Source of the DNA: Przewalskia tangutica
Lineage: Eukaryota; Streptophyta; Magnoliopsida; Solanales; Solanaceae
DNA: 64,000 bases
Direction: 5' to 3'
Assembly (NCBI GenBank): GCA_029844215.1
Contig: CM056728.1
Coordinates: 56,707,789 to 56,771,788, forward strand
Positions 46,801-58,528 of the stretch are shown in pieces. The translations under genes and the position numbers were made by a program. Under the pieces are notes generated by a model. That model made no database searches. It was not told the origin of the DNA and was given only the letters and a program-made list of their open reading frames with translations. Position 1 is the stretch's first letter. Each line of letters starts with the position of its first letter.

Positions 46801-46845
46801 GTATATCCGCCATACTCGCACCATGGGTAGCAAATCCATGGAAAT

Positions 46846-47016
46846 GTATAATGTCTTGGGGGTTTACCACGCAATTATACTCAGAAGGTGTATAACGTCT
46901 TGGGGGTTTACCCCGCATTTATACTCAAGAGGTGTATAACGTCTTGGGGGTTTACCCCGCATTTATACTCAAAAGGTGTATAACGTCTTGGGGGTTTACC
47001 CCGCATTTATACTCAT
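46846..47016. repeat. 44-bp minisatellite, four copies, T8 LTR
   Basis: Units start at 46846, 46890, 46934 and 46978, each with GTCTTGGGGGTTTACCCCGC. The last three are almost identical. Confidence 0.93.
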
Positions 47017-48119
47017 AACACTAGCACCAATGGCTATCATGAACAACATATACAAGTTAAGATAATCCTCGACTCTCATCATCATAAAATGAATAAACCA
47101 TTATTTTAGCAAACAAAGACAATACCATGCCTTTCCTTTTTAACAAACCAAGACAATTTCCATGTCTTCCTTTTTTAAACAAATCAAGACAATACCATGC
47201 CTTCCTTTTCAACAATTCAAGACACTTACCATTTAAGCAAGCCAAAGTACTATCAAGGCACAAGATAGAATGACTATCATTTCAGCAAGCCAAAGTACTA
47301 TCAAGGTACTAACACACCTTGCATCACTAAGGATTAAAGTCCATTTCGACAATGTACGTGAGCCGTACATTCACTTTATAAACTAAATTTCCATTTTAGG
47401 AAAAACCCAAGTACTACATGTATCGTTAGGAAGTAGGATCCAATACATGTATCATTTTGAAACCATCATTTAGGAGATCGAGACACTTATCATTCCAAGT
47501 ATCTTTCTAAGATATAATTTTGGCAAATCAAGGTACTAGACCTCACGTGCTACTTTAAAACATCTTTGAACATCAAAGTGTCACATATCATGTATTATAT
47601 TGAGGACTTAATCATGGACATTCTCACACGATTTCCTTAAAGCATTTTAAACCATCCCTTGACTTTCCACAAAACTTGTTATAACAACTTCCCATAAAGC
47701 CGTTATAACCACCTTCATTTTAGAAAACTAAAGTACTATCGCGTCTTTCCTTTTAATACAGCCAAGGCATTATCATATCATGTAAGGTAATTGAACCCAA
47801 AGTACTTTGTACATCTATTCTTTATAGAAGAATCGTTTCATGAAATATTAGGGCGTTGGACCTAAAAGTACTTTCACTATTAAAACCAAGTTACTTACTC
47901 TTTTAAACTCAAGTAACTTATACTTTTAAAACCAAGTAACTTATGTCTTTAAATCAAGTCACTTACTCTTTCCAATCAAATCATTTATTCTCTTTAAATC
48001 AATCAAGTAACTTATACCTTTAACTCAAGTTACTTCCCCTTTCAAAATCAAGTAACATATACTTACAAAATTAATACTTTATGAGCCGTGAATAGGTTAT
48101 ACTCGTTTATAACGATCTT

Positions 48120-48999
48120 GCTATCTCGGACCATTTGGCAAACTCACACTGACGCGGATTCCTTATGGGTCCAATGGATTAATAGCTACTATTTGAGAGG
48201 CCTATCATTTTGGGATTATGAGGTACGTGCTAGGGACTCCCCCTTATTCAAAAAAATTTGTGGGATCCGCGACAAATTTGTTTCCATCTTTGGTAGCCAA
48301 GGCGACGCAATTGTCGGCTTGGAAAAGTGTTGTACCAACGAAAAATTTGATTCTAGTCTCGTGTATGATATCTTGCGCATTCCGCAAGACAAGAAGCTTT
48401 GGATGTTACAAATTTGGAAAGGCTTCATTCCTCCTAAGTTCTCTTTCACAGTGTGGCTCACTTGTAGAAAGCGGTTAGCTACAAAAGACACTCTTTCCTA
48501 TCTAAACTTGGAGGACAAGTCTTGCGGGTTCTGCAAGCGGGCTAATGAGACAAGGGAGCACCTCTTCTTTACTTTCCCCTACACCCGCTTGATTTGGAAG
48601 AGCATAAGGGAATGGTTGGGTATTAGAAGAGAAATGACAACTGTTGAAAGCTCTCTTAAGTGGATCAAGAAAGACCTCCGCGGGACAAGCATCCGAGCCA
48701 AATCTATCTTGCTTGCCTTTTGCATAGTGGTCTATGAGATTTGGAGGACAAGAAATACATTGCTCTTTGAAGGCACAAGCTTACCGGCAGAGGAGGTCAT
48801 TGCGAAAATTAAAACAACATCTTATAGAGTTCTCTATGATTTAATCCCCTCTTTATGCTTGGCTTTATGAGTGACCGCCCCTCCCCTCCTCCATTTCTTA
48901 TTTATATTACGTTGAGGATTGAGAACCCTCAATGACTGATTGTAGCCTCCTGTTCTTTCCGTTATTAGTAATAATATTTGCATTTACCAAAAAAAAAAT
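48120..48999 (+). mobile_element. 5'-truncated LINE 3' end with poly(A)
   Basis: An open frame to 48870 encodes the C-terminal region of a plant L1-type RT protein: SLWVQWINSYYLRG, then KLWMLQIWKGFIPPKFSFTV, and the zinc-binding RVT motif CGFCKRANETREHLFF. The fourth ligand position is F (HLFFTF) rather than the usual C. A short 3' UTR ends in a run of ten A at 48989-48999. The upstream part of the ORF is missing, as usual for LINEs. I see no clear target duplication. Plus strand, opposite to the host LTR. Confidence 0.88.
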
Positions 49000-50526
49000 A
49001 TATCCAGTCATGTATACTCCTAACAACAAGACAAGTATACTTCAAACAACAAGTCATGTATACTCCTAACAACAAGGCAAGTATACCATAAAAATACTCA
49101 TGTCTATAGAAAGAAGAAGTTCACATACCTCGTGACGACTAACCAATACGACAAGTAGCAAAATGCTCCAAAGTACTTCAACTTCATCGGCTATTCCTTA
49201 AGCCAAGTAGACTCTGCTACACGTAGTACTTCAACCTAAAATGACCATATTACTTCTATCAATATCATACTTACTATTGTAAGACTTATACCAAATAATT
49301 GCCCTCTAATTCTACGAAAAATCGGGCAGCACTTCCTTTGTTTCTACGTACTTTTCCACCTTTTCTAAGGCCCGTATTCATCAACCAACAAGCCACATTT
49401 AAGGCGCAACCAACAGTTAACCAAAGGGGATTACACGCCTAATTGTACGTGTAAAATTCTGCCCCGCAATTTATATAAAACAGTCCGCAAAACAGTCCAC
49501 AATTAATCCATTATTAAGGGTACAATGTGAAGCCTTTAACACCCTTATTATTTAGGACTTCCATTAGCCAACTACTACATTAATCATGCATGTTTAGGGG
49601 CTGATTTTCCAGCATAATAACACCCCAAAATAGTCCATAAAACGACACAACGACGTCTAACAGTTTTAGGCAGTTTTCGGCTAACAACAACTACAACAAT
49701 ACAAAGTCCTTTTCCTTAATTCCTTTTAACCCAATTCTCATTCCAACATGTTATATAAGTTATATAATCTATATCCAACAATATTTCCTTCAATATATAA
49801 CATACAATACGTGAAAATAACGACAATAAAAATCAACGAATCTATTGTCGACAAAAGTGCTACTCTCGGCCCACTCTTCCAAAGTAGGGCATGCACACTT
49901 TATTTTCCATATCTTCCTTAATACAAGTTCATCTATATACTATAACAATGAGTAATATTCAATTACTGAGAAAAAAGAAGAATCGTTACCTCATTTTTGT
50001 GCCCAAAAACGTCCCGGGCAGAACGCTACGTTTTGGTCCGCAGTTTTCGTTTCGCTCCACTTCTTCAAGTTCCAATCACATATATGTATCCTCTACAACC
50101 TTAGGAGCAACTTTTCTCACGTTTTGCTTCCAAAAAGTTGACAGAAACCCCTAGGGTTTCATCACCATTCTCGGCCCAATGAATATTTGAGGTTAGTGGT
50201 GTGTTATCTTGGCTAATCACTAGGTTAGGGACCCTAATCATGTGTTAATAAACTAACTTGGAAGGTTTAAGAATTTTTGTCCAAGAATCTAGCCAAAACC
50301 GAGAGCAACAATATAGAGAGGGGAAATATATTTCTTGAAAATGTTCTAAGTGTTGGAAGACTTGTCTTCCACCTCCTCTCTTGCATATATAATATATCTC
50401 TAAGGTTGGATGCTTGACAAGTGTATGGCCTTATGTGTAGCAAGACAAGTGGAGTGGAACCCACCTCCACTTGTCTCCAAAATATCTATAATGGTCAAAG
50501 TCTTCCAAGACCAAGACAAGGGGGTG

Positions 50527-50547
50527 GGGTGTGCCACGTGTCACCCT
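50527..50547. promoter_or_regulatory. G-box palindrome (T8 LTR)
   Basis: GTGCCACGTGTCACCC; the core CACGTG is kept and the left arm carries one change relative to T3. Confidence 0.45.
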
Positions 50548-50863
50548 ACCATTCGTCTAAAATATTTTCACCCTCCAAAGAGTCCATAATTGGCCAAAAT
50601 ATTGAAAAACTTGTGGGCCCCACAAAATTATAAAATTTTCCGGGTGGGCCCCACATGACCAAATCCGAAAATAAAATTCCATAATTCTAATATATTCTAT
50701 GAATCCCACATACCAAATTTGAGAATCATATTCCAATTAATGAACCTTTTTCCTTCACGAGGTTCCGAGATTTTTTCCGGAATTTTTCATTCTTTCTAAA
50801 ATTCAAATCCCAATTTCTCACGTACGTTCTTATCTCAAACTGTTTGAAATACGGGGTGTAACA

Positions 50864-50877
50864 TTCTTCCCCCCATA
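50864..50877 (-). other. Polypurine tract of T8
   Basis: Minus-strand ATGGGGGGAAGAA abutting the LTR start TGTTACACCCCG. Confidence 0.8.
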
Positions 50878-51300
50878 GAAACATTCGTCCCGAATATTCA
50901 TACTAGGTTCAATCTAAACAGATATAGGTATAGTCTCTTTGGAACTACACCCTCTGAAACCAATCATGCCACATATGGCCCTAATGCATCACACCTGCAT
51001 ATACATAAATCATAAACCAACCGAGGAATTAAATCTAAAGTGTATAACATCACTATTAACTCCCCTTCATGGCCTAAAAGGATACTCTCTTCGTACCTTC
51101 ACTTCCCATACTATAAACACTTCAATCTTTTAACACATGTTCGCTTCTTTTCTTACTCGTTGTACGCTTCTCGTGCTTCCAAACTCTTCCTAGTACACGT
51201 ACATAATTTTAAACACTGCTTCTGTTTTCCAAACCTTGGAATTACTATATCCAACAATTTAAGGTCATAATACTAGATTCAATTTCTTTTAAGGCCATTC
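50878..51300 (-). other. T8 3' untranslated region
   Basis: Matches the T4 3' UTR (3229-3609). No gene is seen. Confidence 0.6.
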
Positions 51301-51304
51301 TCGG

Positions 51305-51520
51305 CCCTCACGACCCGGTCCTGGTGGAACGCGTCCACGAACCCGTACAACGATTAACTAGACTAGGGCCTTGCACCCTCGTGACCCTATCACATGGTGG
51401 GACCACCTCGAACTGACCCCACTTCATCCCGGGTTACGGGTTGACCCGCAATTGGCCCACAACCCGACCCATCGTCACACTTAACTCTTATTCTTGGTCT
51501 GAAATAATCTTACTACCCGA
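51305..51520 (-). pseudogene. Shared non-pol module (T8 copy), decayed
   Basis: The minus strand reads a version of the module peptide (GQFEVVPP, RVTRV, GPSLVN) with stops. It follows the 3' UTR directly, so T8 has lost the IN remnant too. Confidence 0.5.
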
Positions 51521-52140
51521 GAATGCCTTGTACATCTAAGGACTCAGCGGTTATCAATATTCTAAGATTCACAATTATTCCATGTCCCAAGCTTACATTA
51601 TCAGTCCCCACATACGGGAAATGTAGCTTCTTAAAATCTTGTTGTCTTTATCACAACAACTCTATTTATTTCATACCATTATTATTCACACAATTACTTA
51701 AGCGTACAACACAGCTTAATCTAACAACATGATATGTTATCAAATCAATAAAACATGATCTCTTTTAAGAGTCGATCACAATCTCATACCGTTCATTACC
51801 TTCTGACCATTCCAAATCAGTACATAAATAAAGCCTAGGTGTGGGTTCAATAAACTGTTTCACACCTTCCAAGTAATTGCTAAGGCTTAACCAACTCCTG
51901 CTAAACCATAACCATTCTAGGTAACATACATACGGCTCCAAATAAATATATTCGTACAGATATACTTCCTCAATATACCTACTATACGATAATTTTTACC
52001 AACCTGGATACGCAATCCATAAAATCTGTTTTGGGCCACTGTTGTCTTTCTCAAAGCTGCAACCACAATAATTGTTAGGGAAAGACCATCCTAACAACAC
52101 AGCTCTATCGCACGACCTTAGAGTAAGAAGAATAGAAACC
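51521..52140. other. Unassigned interior of T8
   Basis: Partly similar to the spacer between module and gag in T4 (39290-39420). AT-rich, no gene, no gag trace found. Confidence 0.45.
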
Positions 52141-52167
52141 AATCCTAAATATCTTGTATCCTCATGT

Positions 52168-52196
52168 GTATAAGTATGGTGCACACATACCCATAC
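52168..52196 (-). ncRNA. Leader stem-loop with GTGCAC loop (T8)
   Basis: Arms GTATGGGTATG and CATACTTATAC pair at all 11 positions counting two G-T pairs. The loop is TGTGCAC. The stem sequence differs from the other elements while pairing is preserved. Confidence 0.65.
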
Positions 52197-52242
52197 CCAA
52201 GACTCTACTAGACACGGTCTGTAGACATTCCGAAGACTAACT

Positions 52243-52254
52243 GCTCTGATACCA
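52243..52254 (-). other. Primer-binding site of T8
   Basis: Minus-strand TGGTATCAGAGC, the full tRNA-Met match, three bases from the LTR end. Confidence 0.85.
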
Positions 52255-52257
52255 CTC

Positions 52258-52299
52258 TGTCACACCCCGAGTCACGGGCTCGGGGTTCGGGGTGTGACA
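52258..52299 (-). repeat. 42-bp foldback 5' LTR of T8
   Basis: Both ends are the U5 terminus: the left reads TGTCACACCCCGA and the right 29 bases are the reverse complement of TGTCACACCCCGAACCCC plus GAGCCCGTGAC, i.e. the first 29 bases of the left LTR with two changes. The U3 terminus (reverse complement ACGGGGTGTAACA) is absent. PBS lies on one side and TSD AGGCT on the other, so it integrated in this form. Confidence 0.85.
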
Positions 52300-52304
52300 A
52301 GGCT

Positions 52305-52760
52305 ACACCTCTGACAGACTCCCCATCGATCTACGACTCAAGGCATCTGCAATCACATTGGCCTTTCCCGGATGGTATAGGATATCAACATCATAATCCT
52401 TCAACAACTTTAACCACCGTCGCTGTCGCAAGTTCAGCTCCCTCTGCCTGAAGATGTACTGGAGGCTCTTGTGGTCTGTATAAATATCCATATGAACTCC
52501 ATATAAATAATGTCTCCAAATCTTCAAGGCATGAATAACTGCGGCCAACTTTAAGTCGTGGGTAGGGTAATTCCTCTCATGCTTCCGTAGCTGCCGGGAA
52601 GCATAGGCTATTACCTTTTCGTGTTGCATCAATACGCACCCTAGCCCGATACCCGAGGCATCACAATAAATCACGTAGCCCTCTAACCCCTCGGGAAGAG
52701 TAAGAACTGGAGCCGTCGTCAACTTTTCCTTGATAGCGGAAGCCGCTTCTCACACGCTTC
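52305..52760 (-). pseudogene. pol: RNase H domain of T3
   Basis: The frame 52303-52722 (139 codons) reads LTLPEGLEGYVIYCDASGIG, then AYASRQLRKHERNYPTHDLK, then HMDIYTDHKSLQYIF and ADALSRRSMGSLSEV. Of the four acidic catalytic positions, D (YCDAS), D (YTDHK) and D (ADALS) are present. The Glu is replaced by Lys (THDLKLAAV where the family has THDLELAAV). The frame ends where T8 inserted. Confidence 0.92.
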
Positions 52761-53640
52761 TATCCACGGAACTTAGCCGCTACGAGTCGGCCTAGTCAGC
52801 GATGATCGATATCGAAGCAAAGCGCTCCTGAACCTACGATAATATCACGCCATACCTAAGAAGCTGCGCTTTCGTCGGAGTAGTAGGTCTCGCCAAGACT
52901 TAACCGCCGATCTTTGTCGTATCAACGAACACCGTCATTGATAATGTGCGAAGAATGCCACTGAAGCCAACCAAAACTCACACTTGGAGAACTTGGCGAA
53001 CAAGCTGCCGGCTCGGAGGACCCAATCACCGTCCTCAGTGATCTGCGCATGCTCCTGCTCTGTGCGCGAATAAACCAGAATGTCATCAATGAATACTATA
53101 ACAAACGTATCCAAAAATGGCTTGAACACCCGGTTCATCAAATCCATAAATACCGCTGAAGCGTTGGTCAAACCGAAAGACATCACTCTGAACTCATAGT
53201 GCCCATACCGGGTCCTGAATGCAGTCTTTGGGATATCTGTCTCTCTAACTACTTTGATGATAACGGACGCAGTCTATCTTGGAGAAACACCTCGCACCCT
53301 GCAACTGGTCAAACAAATCATTAATCCTGGGGAGGGGGTATCTTTTCTTGATGGTTACCTTATTCAGCTGCTTGTAATCAACACACATTCGCAGCGTCTC
53401 ATCCTTCTTCTTCACAAACAAAACCGGCGCTCCCCAGGGAGAAACACTAGGCCTGATAAAGCCTTTTTCCAGCAAATCTTTCAGTTGGTCCTTCGACTCC
53501 AACTCGGCGGGTGCCGTCACATGCGGCGGAATAGATATAGGCCGAGTGTCTGGCAACATATCAATACAAAACTCAATCTCCCTCTCAGGAGAGATACCCG
53601 GGAGATCGTATGGGAATACATCTGGAAACTCTCTAACCAC
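52761..53640 (-). pseudogene. pol: Reverse transcriptase of T3
   Basis: N-terminal half is in the frame of PR (WGAPVLFVKKKDETLRMCVD, YKQLNKVTIKKRYPLPRIND, FSKID) to 53245. The catalytic strand FVIVFIDDILVYSR is in 52935-53186. Breaks occur after FSKID and between 52722 and 52935, where the thumb region is scrambled in a way typical of the CAG/CTG patches. Order and spacing fit gypsy RT. Confidence 0.9.
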
Positions 53641-54115
53641 CGGTACTGACGGAAGAGCTGGCACCTCAGCCTCTGTATCGAATACCCGAACCAGATGATA
53701 GATGTACCCTTTCTGCACCATCTTCCTGGCCTTGAGGTAGGAAATAAACCTACCCCTCGGCGACGCTGTGTTGCCCTTCCACTCGATAACAGGCTCACCA
53801 GGAAACTGGAATTGGACCAACCTGTCTCTACAGACAACGTTGGCATAACAAGAAGCCAACCAGTCCATACCCATAATGACGTCAAAATCTGTCATCTCCA
53901 ACTCTATCAAGTCTGCTAGGGTCTGACGACTGTATATAAACACCGGGCAATCTTTGTATACCCGCTCAGCTAACACCGAATCACCCACTGGCGTAGCTAC
54001 CTCAAAAGGCTCTATCGACACCGGCTCTATCCCTATTCTACCAGCAATAAGAGGGGACACATAGGACAAGGTAGAAACTGGATCTATCAAAGCATAAACG
54101 TCACAGCATGAAATT
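53641..54115 (-). pseudogene. pol: Aspartic protease of T3
   Basis: The frame starting in 54090 reads MIDPVSTLSYVSPLIAGRIG, then DLIELEMTDFDVIMGMDWLA. The usual catalytic site D-[TSP]-G is DPV here: the Gly is replaced by Val, so activity is unlikely. It runs on into RT in one frame. Confidence 0.88.
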
Positions 54116-54159
54116 AATAATGTACACTGGCGGCGTCGAAAGCCTCACGATCCTGCCGG

Positions 54160-54743
54160 TGGCTAAGGAATATATGCGGTTCTGTGGACCGCTAGAACTG
54201 GGACCTCCACGCGACCTCTGCGCGGCGGCTGCGTCGTGAACACCCCGCCTCGGGCGCATAATCCTGAAGAAGAAGACCCGGCAAGCGACCACAGCCATTT
54301 GAACCATACCACCCGTGCGCCTGCGGTGGACAATCTCTCTTCAAATGGCCCTGCTGGCCACAAGAGTAACAAGCTCCTGGAGGAACACGACACCCTCCAC
54401 GATGGAAATCACCACAACGACCACACCGAGGTATAGGTGGCCTCATCTGACTGGAACCCCAGTTCCTCTGGGAACCCGAAGCCCTGGAGCCCTGACGTGC
54501 CCCTGAATGACCCGACCGATCAAACCTTCTGCCAGAAAACCGAGAAGGAGCACTCTGTGCCGGCTGAAATGTGGACCTAGCTGCTGCGAAATTTGTCGCC
54601 TCGAAAATCACCCAGACCGCTATCACGGCCTCTTGGTGGCACGAATCTGGCTGATCCTCTCTCTCTCTCTGTCCTCTATCCCCTGCGCATAAGACTTCAT
54701 CCTGGCAATATCCATACCTGGCTGAAGGGCCACTCCCAAGCAT
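54160..54743 (-). pseudogene. gag: Gag C-terminal part of T3 (nucleocapsid)
   Basis: The frame 54192-54743 carries PPIPRCGRCGDFHRGGC and GACYSCGQQGHLKRDCP, one CCHC module followed by a proline-rich end. It overlaps the capsid frame by about 120 bases in another frame, so a frameshift separates them. Confidence 0.88.
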
Positions 54744-55500
54744 GCAGTAATCATGTGACGGTCTAGCCCCATCACATAGCGATGAACTATGTCTGCCATG
54801 TCAGCCACAATGGTGAGCGCATACCTGGCCAATGAGTCAAACTCCAGGTTGTACTCTCCGATAGTCCTCCCATTCTGTCTCAATGTCAAGAATCTATCCA
54901 CGCGGGCTCTCCTCATCTCAGGAGGCAAAAAGTGATCCAGGAAGGCCTCTGTGAACTCATCCCAAACAGCTGGAAGAGCATCCACACTTCTAGACAACTC
55001 CCATAACTCAAACCAGTTCAACGCAATATCACGTAACCGGTAAGAGGCTAACACAACTGACTCTGTCTCCGAGGCCCTAAGCACCTGCCTAGTCCGCTGT
55101 AACTGCCGAATAAACTCCTGAGGATCCTCCTCAGATCTTGAACCATAGAACTCGGGTGGATGACAACCCAGAAAATCCTGAATCCGCAAACTGTCGGCTC
55201 TAGGGTTAGCTACCTTCTCCTGTCGGCGCTGCTCTACCACTATGCTAGTCAATAGCCTGATCTGCTCTCCGTAATCTCTATACTCAGCCCCTGGCTGCGA
55301 AACTGGAGGCTCAGGTATCGGAACCTCTGGAGCTACTGCCGCTCTCGGCTCCTCTAATATTGTCGGTGTGGTTGAACTCGTCGATCCGCCTGACCTCGTG
55401 CATAGTGCGGGCACGAGTCCTAGTAACCTCTGCGTACCACTAGCGACTCCTGCTTCTTTGCCTTGCCACTCACAGGCCTGGTCGTCTTCCGTGGAGGCAT
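54623..55500 (-). pseudogene. gag: Gag N-terminal and capsid part of T3
   Basis: Start codon at 55500 opens MPPRKTTRPVSGKAKKQESL, which then runs into a stop after about 27 codons. The main frame (54623-55414) has IQDFLGCHPPEFYGSRSEED, then FLDHFLPPEMRRARVDRF, LRQNGRTIGEYNLEFDSLAR and LQPGMDIARMKSYAQG. A frameshift near 55430 separates the two. Standard chromovirus capsid domain. Confidence 0.9.
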
Positions 55501-55611
55501 AACTGATACATAAGAATAGGTCAGAGAGGATTTAATCTAATAAGACAGCTCTACTGCACGATCTCAGAGAGAGAAGAATGAAAACCAATCCTAAATGTCC
55601 TGCAGCCTCCT

Positions 55612-55645
55612 GATTATAGATGTGGTGCACAATACACCGATAATC
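55612..55645 (-). ncRNA. Leader stem-loop with GTGCAC loop (T3)
   Basis: Arms GATTATCGGTGT and ACATCTATAATC pair at 11 of 12 positions with one G-T; the loop holds GTGCAC. About 50 bases inside the PBS. Confidence 0.6.
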
Positions 55646-55691
55646 AAGACTCTACTAGACACGGTATGTAGACACTTTCCGAGGACTAACT

Positions 55692-55703
55692 GCTCTGATA
55701 CCA
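55692..55703 (-). other. Primer-binding site of T3
   Basis: Minus-strand TGGTATCAGAGC, four bases from the LTR end; matches the 3' end of initiator tRNA-Met as known for plant gypsy elements. Confidence 0.88.
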
Positions 55704-56528
55704 CTTTTGTCACGACCCGGGCATGTGGTGCCCTGCACAGGCACCCTGCAGTATACATCAGAGAATAGCAGCGGAACATACAAAACTCATACAATACATA
55801 ACAACAAATATCAACAGGTTGGCCGATAAGGCCGCCTTCCGGGAAATATACATAACCCAAAAAAAAAACAGTTACATCTCTGTTCTTACAACCCAATCCA
55901 CAAATATGACTATAGACCTCTAGAGAATAACAACTGTGACGGGACAGGGCCCCGTCATACCCCTGAATGTACATAAATCTACAACATCAGGGAAACCGTA
56001 CCAAAAGACAAGCCTCCAGAGAAATGAAGCTTCTGACACCTGATCAGTGATCCTAAGAATGAGGATCCACCACCTGCTTACCCACTGCGGCGTACGCAGC
56101 GGCCAGAAAGGGTCGATCTGAGATGTACCAAGTATGTAAAACTGGAAAAATACGGCAATTTACCTCATAAGTCTAAAATAAAGATGGAGACATGTATGAT
56201 AATCAAATTACAGTACACTGTGTCTTACTAACAATGAGAGTGAACATGTGTATACTTTACTGCATAAAAATAGGAGGCTCATGATCAAAGTAGGGTCACC
56301 CGCCCGTAGTATCATTAAGCTATCCTACTTCTGGGACTATTTCACCCGCATAGGTCTTGCGGACCATGATGGAGCGATGCGCTCGCGTAGGACTATTTCA
56401 CCCGCAGGACTATTTCACCCGCTTAGGCGGTGGGCCCGCAATGAGTACAAGCGCGCTTTCGCGTCATGGGTAGCAAATCCATGGAATTAGTAGTAACCCG
56501 GGGCTTTACCCCGTAAGAACAACATAAA

Positions 56529-56620
56529 CTAGCACAACCGGCTATCATACATAACATAAGCACTACCGGCTTATCATACATAACATAAGCGCTACCGGCT
56601 TATCATAACATAAGCAAGTT
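56529..56620. repeat. About 31-bp tandem repeat, three copies (T3 LTR)
   Basis: Unit contains CTACCGGCTTATCATACATAAC; the first copy is diverged and the last is shortened. Confidence 0.8.
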
Positions 56621-58510
56621 AAGAAATCCCCTAACTTCTTATTAACTTTATTTATATACCCTCTCATTTTAGTTTACTTAAGGCACTAACATGTCATTTT
56701 AAAAATCCGGGAATTTAACCCAAAGTACTACGTACTTCTATTCTTTTAAGATGACTCTTTTTCATATAAAACTTCCAAGATACTAATAACCGTAGTATCA
56801 AGTCATATCTACTTTTCAAGAAAAGTCACAATACCTTTTAGAAATACATTTAAAGACTTCTAAATCAAGTGACAATTTATTTTAAAACTTTAATCAATTG
56901 ATGCCTTCAAATCAATTTGCCTTTCCTCATTTGAAGTCATTTATCATAATTTACATTACTTAGAGTAAACCACTCTTTAACTTTCCATAAAGCTATTATA
57001 ACCAACTTCCCATAAAGTCGTTATATTAACTTTATACTTTAGGCAATTTCATTCTTCCTTATATCCAAGGGACTTATACTTTCAACAAGACAAGTATCAT
57101 ACACTTTCAAAGATACTTCAAGTCCCTTAACTTTAAAACTAAGACATCCTTAATCTTTTTAACAAGTGAGTTAATTCCCTAGCTCAACCAACTTGGACAT
57201 TCTTAAAACAAGTCAAGGATATCAAAAGAAATTAGATTCATCAAAATCTCGTACGTCTACCGTACTATATATTTACAACTACTCATGCTCAAGAGATAGG
57301 AAAGTTCCACATACCTCTTCGGTTCAATCCACTTGCTAAGTCCAATATGTCGTACGTAATATGTCAACCTATAATGACCATAATACGTCTATTAACTTCT
57401 TAAATCAAACGTAGAATATTCTAAGTGCAAAGTCACTAAATTCTACGGAAAATCGGACAGCACTTCCTTTGTTTCTACATTTTTTCCACCTTTTTCAAGG
57501 CCCGAATTCAATAACCAAACACGCCACATTTAAGGCTCAACAATGTAGTTAACAATAGGGGATTACACGCCTAACAAGACGTGTAAAATTCCGCCCCACA
57601 ATTTATATCAAACTAGTCCAAAAGGCAATGTCATTCTCGACCAAAAGGTGTAACAACATACCATCCTTTCCAATTCCTTTTCAATTCAAGTTGTTTAGTA
57701 TAACATGTTATAAAGCCGCAATCGATTATAACAACTACAATCTTCAAGTAGATAACATGCGACGATTCTAGTTATCGACCAAATTGTATTTCAATTTCAA
57801 GTGGCTCACAATGTCATTTCGTCTATAGGCTTCCACTATCCATATTACTTATCAAACTTCAATACATAAACTTCATGCTAGTTAAAATGTAAGACTACAA
57901 CAATATGTAATCTTATAACACTTAAGAGACAAGATTGTTACCTTGACGAGCCTTAATCCAACTTCAAGATCTGAAGTCGCTCCCTAGCAACTTAGAGCCT
58001 CTCCTTGACACTCCAATCCGCCACTTGAAGTCCTTAGAAGATCACAAACAACTTTCCTTTAATTTCCAATCCAAACCTATGAAAGTGACTTAGGTTTTCA
58101 CCTTGCGACTAATACGAAAACGTCACTTTTCCGGGATCTTTCTATTGAGATACCCTTACAATACCCTTAGGAACCTTGGTTTAAAGTGTGGAGCTTATTG
58201 AACAACAAACGAAAAAATTTCTCCTTTGAAACCCTATGAACCCGAGAGCTCCTCTTGTTCTTCAAGTTTTTCTTGAAATTTTTCTAAGTATTAAGAGTCT
58301 TGTCTTGCTACTAGTATACATATATAACACTATGGAGGGTCAAGATTTAAACAAATGGGTGGCTTAGATACAATTCATTAAAGGTCAGGCCAAGTGGCCC
58401 TTGGACTTAGTCAACAATATCAAGCTTTAGCCTTAGCAAGACTTGCTCATCCTAACCTTGGTCAAATGACCATAAAACCCATGTCCATTTCGTCCAAGAC
58501 CAACTAAGGG

Positions 58511-58528
58511 GGGTGACACGTGTCACCC
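58511..58528. promoter_or_regulatory. U3 palindrome with G-box core (T3 LTR)
   Basis: Perfect 18-base palindrome GGGTGACAC/GTGTCACCC with CACGTG at its centre. Confidence 0.55.

Larger units (their letters stand above)
45818..50863 (-). repeat. T8 3' LTR (left), holding a LINE fragment
   Basis: TGTCACACCCCGAACCCC to ACGGGGTGTAACA. Contains repeat arrays (46570-46800 and 46846-47016), a LINE fragment (about 48120-48999), donor-like sites 49122-49131 and 49986-49992 and a G-box palindrome (50527-50547). Without the LINE it is about 4.2 kb. Confidence 0.92.
45818..52299 (-). mobile_element. Gene-less chromovirus derivative T8 inside T3 pol
   Basis: Flanked by a perfect TSD AGGCT (45813-45817 and 52300-52304), splitting RNase H from IN of T3. 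Left LTR is 45818-50863 (enlarged by a LINE), interior 50864-52257 (1.4 kb) has polypurine tract, 3' UTR, the non-pol module, spacer, stem-loop and PBS, and no gag or pol. The right LTR is only 42 bp and is an inverted pair of the U5 terminus. All proteins for its movement must have come from elsewhere. Confidence 0.93.

Noticed and set aside
46846..47016. Regular 44-bp repeats resembling a CRISPR array
   Set aside because: Direct minisatellite units without spacers, in a plant LTR.
48088..48870. Possible host gene (260-codon open frame)
   Set aside because: The protein is the C-terminal zinc-binding end of a LINE RT, followed by a poly(A) run, inside an LTR.
55692..55703. tRNA-Met-like sequence as a tRNA gene
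   Set aside because: Only the 12 bases of the primer-binding site match, next to an LTR end.
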